Below are positions 59,872 through 64,000 of a stretch of DNA of 64,000 nucleotides, in pieces. The stretch is taken from contig CP155565.1 in the NCBI GenBank assembly GCA_039696685.1, positions 496,001-560,000 on the forward strand, read 5' to 3'. The notes under the pieces are model-generated. The model was not told where the DNA came from, did no database searches, and was given only the letters and a program-made list of their open reading frames with translations. Numbering within the stretch: the stretch's first letter is position 1; every line of letters starts with the position of its first letter. A program made the position numbers and the translations under genes. Origin of the DNA: Vibrio sp. CDRSL-10 TSBA. Lineage in GTDB: Bacteria > Pseudomonadota > Gammaproteobacteria > Enterobacterales > Vibrionaceae.

Positions 59872-60125
59872 GCGTTCATGTTGTTATTGTGCCATACCTA
59901 AAACCTATATCAGCCAGGATAAGTGCAGCGGAAATTCTGGTAAATTTATGCTTTCTATCACTAATTTGATAGCAATCTCGGCGCACAATGGCGCAATTGC
60001 AGTTGTCGCAATACAATAAATGAGCACAGAGAGTGTCAGATCATCATCGGGTAACAGAATCTCTGTAAATCCCTTGTAGTCGCGTATCAATGTGAACCGA
60101 ATTAGACCAATGCCAAGGAGGCTAT

Positions 60126-61576
60126 TTGGCTGTTAATCAAGAGGCGCTTGCCAAGTTTGGCCCCCTGATTCGTACCAGTTGGGTTTCGTCCCTTGTTAGT
60201 GGCAATCATCTGGTTAGTGTTATGGAGAGCAGCATCACTGATGGAATACGAGCCTCACGCCAGTATTTGGTTTCCACCGGCAGGCGTGACCTTTGCTATT
60301 TTCCTGGTGCTGGGTTGGTCGTACCTGCCGGTTTTGATCGCCTGCTGTATCGGATCAACATTCTGGGAAGACAGTTTGTATGGCTCACATCAGACCATTT
60401 CTACCCTCATCTCGACCGGTTTGCTGTTTGCCGCCATTCACAGCTGCTCCTACTGGGTCGGTGCTACTATTCTCAAACGATTCAATGAGCGCAGCGGTTA
60501 TCTGAAAGTCCCGCATCTGATCTTAATTTTTCTTTTGGTTGCGGTGCTCTCCTCGGTATTAGCCGCCCTTGGCGGTTCCTCTGCGCTGGCTTTGACCGGC
60601 ATTATTACCAGTGAGGAAATCACTTCGTTATGGGTGCCATGGTGGATAGGCGATTTGATTGGCGTTGTGGTCATCACGCCGATTATTGTCAGTCTGCTTG
60701 GCGGTATTTACCCGGAAGAAGGCCGCTGGCTGACTCAGTATTTTAAACCGCTGATCACTAATGCGCCGCCGGGACAATTTCTGCTCAAGCTCGCCACTTC
60801 TATGGTGATTTTAACGGTAATTAGCCTGCTTGTTGCCTACTATCCGTCGTCCCATATTGTGTTTACGGTTTTTTTCCTCGGTATTGCCCAGATGTGGATT
60901 GTATTTACCGAAACGGCAACCCGCTCATTTCTTAGTCTTGCTCTGCTCAGTACCCTGACCGCGCTGCTGATTGCCTGGCTTGGATTGTCTGAGAAAGCGT
61001 TGGTGTATCAGTTCACTATTTATCTGCTGGCGGCAAACACCTACTTCGGATTATGGGTGCCGCATATTCTGGTCGATAATCAGAAACTGCGCCGTTTATC
61101 AGAGCAGGACATGTTGACTGAAGTGGAAAGTCGCGGCTATTTCATTCGTAATGCCAAAGAGGAAATCGTACGCGCCAAGCGCTACAACCAACCCGTTTCT
61201 TTACTACTGTTTGATGTCGATAATTTTAAAGCCATCAATGATACCTATGGCCATATTGTCGGTGACAAGGTGTTAACCAATGTCGCACGCTTAGTGGATG
61301 AAACCATCCGGGCATCTGATAAGGTTGGCCGCTTTGGCGGCGATGAATTTATGGTACTACTGCCAGGCGATAACGAACAACAGGCATTACTGCTGGCAGA
61401 GCGCCTGCGCCACGCTGTTGCCTGCACAGATTTCGAAGAGCTCGATTGCCCCGTCACCTGTAGTTTTGGTGTGGCTGAAGTGCAAGAGAAACGATACGTT
61501 CAGCACCGCGTTTGAGCAGGCGGATAACTGTTTGCTGGAAGCAAAACGCGCCGGACGCAATCAGGTTAACGCCTGA
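60126..61576 (+). CDS. Diguanylate cyclase with MASE1 membrane domain, two frameshifts
   Basis: Repaired 482 aa. MASE1 domain with eight helices: SIWFPPAGVTFAIFLVLGWS, GSTFWEDSLYG, LWVPWWIGDLIGVVVITPII, then GGDEF with LFDVDNFKAINDTYGH, loop RFGGDEFMVLL, ACTDFEELDCPVTCSFGVAE. The frame breaks at GTTTC 60183-60187 and GAAAC 61488-61492; repair gives TSWVRPLLVAIIWL and EVQENDTFSTAFEQADN. TTG 60126 was chosen because AAGGAGG lies eight bases before it. Activity expected. Confidence 0.85.
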
Positions 61577-61707
61577 GCCGAGGTAAGATTTGAGCTTAAG
61601 CCGAAACCGCACGCTATTCAGGGCACTAAAACTCTTCTCCTGAAAACAATTTTTATCTCGTGAAAACGAGCCCTATCCCCAGAGAACAAGCGCTATACGC
61701 TAAAAAC

Positions 61708-61736
61708 AATCAAGGAGCCTTAATGGCTCCTTGATT
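61708..61736. terminator. Bidirectional hairpin after the MASE1 cyclase
   Basis: Arms AATCAAGGAGCC and GGCTCCTTGATT around TTAAT. Confidence 0.8.
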
Positions 61737-61798
61737 GCTGATTATATGTCGCCTGCTTGGCAGATGACGTTGCCAGATAACATTGTGCGGTATAGAAA

Positions 61799-62662
61799 TC
61801 AGCTAAATGCCTGGCAGGTCTGACGCAAGACGATTTGATTTTGTGCCAGCTCTTCAAACTGTCCGCCCTCAATCAAAGCGGCAATCTGATCCGCGTCGAT
61901 GCGGGTTGCATCGTAAAGTACGGCACACAACTCATCGCCGTCCAGCAACTGATGCTGCTCACCATATTCGGTGTACCGAGATGAGCCCAGTGAAATAATC
62001 ATGCGTTCCGGGTAGCCCGCTTCGGCAACTAATTGACGCAGGTCATGCAGCGCACCTTGATCTTGCTGAGTATTAAACTGACTCATCACCCAGGTAATCA
62101 GCTTTTCGTAACTGTAGCTGTAGTCTGACAACGAAACGTCTTTACAGCAGGATGCCCATTGACCATCACGATGATGGAAACTGCAGAAGCGATATTTATC
62201 CAGGTTGTCGAGTGCGCCAAAGCTTTCAAGCGGCCACACCTTTTTCGCGATCCCTTTCGAAGCCGGGCCCCAATTCTTTTTCTCAGCCAGTTTCTTCACT
62301 GTGGCGTTGCGGTAGGTAACGTCATTTAGCAGAGTCATCGACTCCGGCTCGATGCCAATCACCGAATCACCCAGATATTTCACCCGGGCAACCAGCGCAA
62401 TTTCCGGTTCCATCTGCACTTTGGCCGAGGTTTCTTGTGGCAAACGCACCGTATCAAATGAATACGGATTCACTGCCAGGTACGCTTCTGAAGCACCAGA
62501 GACATAAAACGGGAAAATAGCCTGAGGGCTGCTTGCGTCGACCTGGCCTTGTAAACCATTGGCTTCACCCGTTTGCTGCAGGTGGCCGGCAAAATTTCCT
62601 GCGATACCGACCCCAAATAACGGGACTTTCTTATTATTTTTCGGGCTCAATCTGTCCTCCAT
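61799..62662 (-). CDS. DUF5718-family protein
   Basis: 287 aa, cytoplasmic. LFGVGIAGNFAGHLQQTGEA near the N-terminus and VKYLGDSVIGIEPESMTLLN fit DUF5718. HHRDGQWASCCKDVSLSDYSY has possible ligand residues. Follows the TetR-type gene after 20 bases and is probably co-transcribed. The fold resembles acylpyruvase-type hydrolases but the reaction is unknown. Confidence 0.68.
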   Translation of the reverse strand: MEDRLSPKNNKKVPLFGVGIAGNFAGHLQQTGEANGLQGQVDASSPQAIFPFYVSGASEAYLAVNPYSFDTVRLPQETSAKVQMEPEIALVARVKYLGDSVIGIEPESMTLLNDVTYRNATVKKLAEKKNWGPASKGIAKKVWPLESFGALDNLDKYRFCSFHHRDGQWASCCKDVSLSDYSYSYEKLITWVMSQFNTQQDQGALHDLRQLVAEAGYPERMIISLGSSRYTEYGEQHQLLDGDELCAVLYDATRIDADQIAALIEGGQFEELAQNQIVLRQTCQAFS

Positions 62663-62682
62663 GAACCTGATGTGTTGAAGAG

Positions 62683-63324
62683 TTACGCTGTCACTTGTAG
62701 CCCGCGTAGTACCATTTCGACTAAAAACTCCTGTGCCTGTTCAAACTCTTGTTCAGTCATAGGTGCGCCTTTAATCAACTGAATTTCCGTATCAAAATCG
62801 GCATAAAACTGAGTTGCGCCCCAAATCAGAAACAGCAGATGCAGCGGCTGAATCGGACGAATTAACCCCTGCTCTATCCAGGCTTCTATAATGGTCGCCT
62901 TGCCGGCTGCCCAGTTGACCATAGGGAACTGAATCGCATCGGCAATCACCGGCGCGCCCTGGATGATCTCCTGGGCAAAAATCTTCGATTCCTGCGGATG
63001 CGTGCGGCTGTATTGCATTTTACCGACAATATAATTTCGCAATACCGTTTCCGGTGGCAGACTGGCCGCCTCTTCCGAAAAGCCATCATTCCACATGGTG
63101 AGAATTTCTTGCAGCAGAGCCTTGTACAGCCCTGTTTTGGATTTGAAATAATACAGGATATTGGCTTTAGGTAAATTCACCCGGTCGGCAATCGCTTGTA
63201 CCGAGGTCCCTTTATAACCATGTTTTACGAATTCATCGACCGCAGCCTGCAAGATCATTTCCTCATTACGACGTCGGATCTCGCCTGAAATAGACCGTTT
63301 TTTCTGTCCCTGTTCCGTATCCAA
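62683..63324 (-). CDS. RutR-like TetR-family repressor
   Basis: 213 aa. N-terminal helix-turn-helix with ILQAAVDEFVKHGYKGTSVQ and ANILYYFKSKTGLYKALLQEIL; the C-terminal domain (KMQYSRTHPQESKIFAQEII, LLFLIWGATQFYADFDTEIQ) matches E. coli RutR closely. RutR senses uracil/thymine and regulates purine and pyrimidine breakdown. Divergent from a nucleoside-type ABC transporter, its probable target. Confidence 0.83.
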   Translation of the reverse strand: MDTEQGQKKRSISGEIRRRNEEMILQAAVDEFVKHGYKGTSVQAIADRVNLPKANILYYFKSKTGLYKALLQEILTMWNDGFSEEAASLPPETVLRNYIVGKMQYSRTHPQESKIFAQEIIQGAPVIADAIQFPMVNWAAGKATIIEAWIEQGLIRPIQPLHLLFLIWGATQFYADFDTEIQLIKGAPMTEQEFEQAQEFLVEMVLRGLQVTA

Positions 63325-63652
63325 ACCGGCTCCTTGTGCGTCCGTGTGTCTGATTTACTGCTGTTAAATGCAGCGGCTGTGGTGATATTGAGTGCCTGTT
63401 CTACTTGACTGTCTGTTTGAATAAACTGACCGCATGCCGCTGCTGATTCCCTAAATTAAGTATCGCTTCACTACCTGTTGTCAAGTGATGCAACACAATC
63501 CCGACTCCATCCCTGTTTTAGGGCAACTGCACTCTATTAGTACAGCGTAATACTGTCTGTCACTGTCTATCCCTTGTTGAATCTAGAGTTGAACAACAGG
63601 TCAGGTTTTTGCATTTACCTTTACGCAAAAACAAGAAAGGAATCAGTTTTCT
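63325..63652. promoter_or_regulatory. Divergent region between RutR-like gene and ABC transporter
   Basis: About 330 bases, AT-rich. Likely promoters for both genes and an operator for the TetR-type protein, but no clean palindrome matching a RutR box could be picked out. Confidence 0.4.
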
Positions 63653-64000
63653 ATGACTACACCACTGCTTGAACTGTGGAATATCAGTAAGGTTTATACT
63701 GGTGTCGTGGCTAACGACACGGTCAATCTTACACTTTTCCCCGGAGAAATCCTCGCCTTACTGGGAGAAAACGGCGCAGGGAAATCGACTCTGGTCAAAA
63801 TGATCTATGGCGTAACGCCACCCAGCGACGGAGCCATTCTATGGCACAACCATGAAATCAAGATTACGTCACCGAATCAAGCCCGCGAACTGGGTATTGG
63901 TATGGTTTTTCAACATTTCTCCCTGTTTGAAACCTTAACAGTACAGGAAAACATCCAGCTCGGTCTGGATAAAACCTTTCTCGACACTCTCGATGACCTG
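63653..64000 (+). CDS. ABC transporter ATP-binding protein, BMP/nucleoside type (3' end outside)
   Basis: First 116 codons only; the frame is open at the right edge. Walker A GENGAGKST (about residue 39), Q-loop MVFQHFSLFETLTVQENI, whose HFSLFETLTV is usual in the double-ATPase proteins of nucleoside and BMP-type importers. Start ATG behind AGAAAGGAA. The RutR-like repressor alongside suggests a purine/pyrimidine or nucleoside substrate. Confidence 0.83.
   Translation, partial: MTTPLLELWNISKVYTGVVANDTVNLTLFPGEILALLGENGAGKSTLVKMIYGVTPPSDGAILWHNHEIKITSPNQARELGIGMVFQHFSLFETLTVQENIQLGLDKTFLDTLDDL

Noticed and set aside
1..64000. Widespread pseudogenes
   Set aside because: Each broken gene has only one or two single-base insertions of the same type and is otherwise conserved to the end. 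Real decay would also show stops, deletions and missense changes. Only rstA and the IS200 fragment look genuinely degraded.
1..64000. tRNA, rRNA genes or CRISPR arrays
   Set aside because: No cloverleaf-like sequence, no rRNA stretch and no regularly spaced repeats with spacers were found by eye.

Overview
The window looks like Vibrio, or a very close relative, and most likely the terminus region of the second chromosome. The order pntAB - vxrA/B/C/D/E-type genes - (insertion) - yciH - ddlA - SPOR lipoprotein - pat - LysR/hutA - SgrR-like matches, from memory, the VCA0563-VCA0576 neighbourhood of V. cholerae chromosome II. A 28-bp sequence at 42978-43005 closely resembles Vibrio dif sites. 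ERIC-like repeats, HlyU, UPF0181, DUF3319, DUF3389 and DUF2861 proteins and many GGDEF/EAL proteins fit the same lineage.

Layout. 1-9000: glycine betaine catabolism: dgcB (5' end cut off), a dedicated ETF pair, a BCCT betaine transporter, then divergent gbcA/gbcB. 9300-12550: fdhD and a YdeP-type molybdoenzyme, which may take the one-carbon units onward. 12.6-18 kb: an ERIC repeat, a cupin, a 7TMR-GGDEF cyclase, an EAL phosphodiesterase, a lipase and an unknown gene. 18.5-25 kb: cytochrome b561 + YceI, an FNT channel fused to CBS domains with a divergent LysR gene, DUF1097, and YbjD. 25-28 kb: a 5'-nucleotidase-type phosphatase, a 31-aa membrane peptide and a toxin-antitoxin pair. 28-36 kb: PhnA, an M48 lipoprotein, menI, DUF3389, SgrR-like, a zinc ribbon, a heme-type TonB receptor with a Fur-like site, and LysR. 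36-42.8 kb: pat, SPOR lipoprotein, ddlA, a tyrosine recombinase, DUF3319, yciH. 42.9-47.2 kb: the dif-like site, a filamentous-phage remnant (rstR-like, two small genes, truncated rstA), an AIPR anti-phage gene and an IS200-type fragment. 47.7-57.5 kb: a kinase-like gene, the vxr-type operon, pntAB, HlyU, ComFB. 57.7-64 kb: two more diguanylate cyclases around an outer-membrane barrel gene, then DUF5718, a RutR-like regulator and the start of a nucleoside-type ABC transporter.

The most unusual property concerns the sequence itself. Twenty-four genes of ordinary, conserved families are each broken by one or two single-base frameshifts, 26 in total. In every case deleting one base from a GAAAC (or GTTTC) pentamer, giving GAAC (or GTTC), restores the family reading frame. 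Long homopolymers are not hit, both strands are affected, and the pentamer falls in different codon phases. This argues against true pseudogenes and against programmed frameshifting, and points to a motif-specific sequencing/consensus artefact or a very unusual mutational process. Broken genes are therefore annotated over their full repaired span; the start, stop and repaired length are given as read from the sequence.
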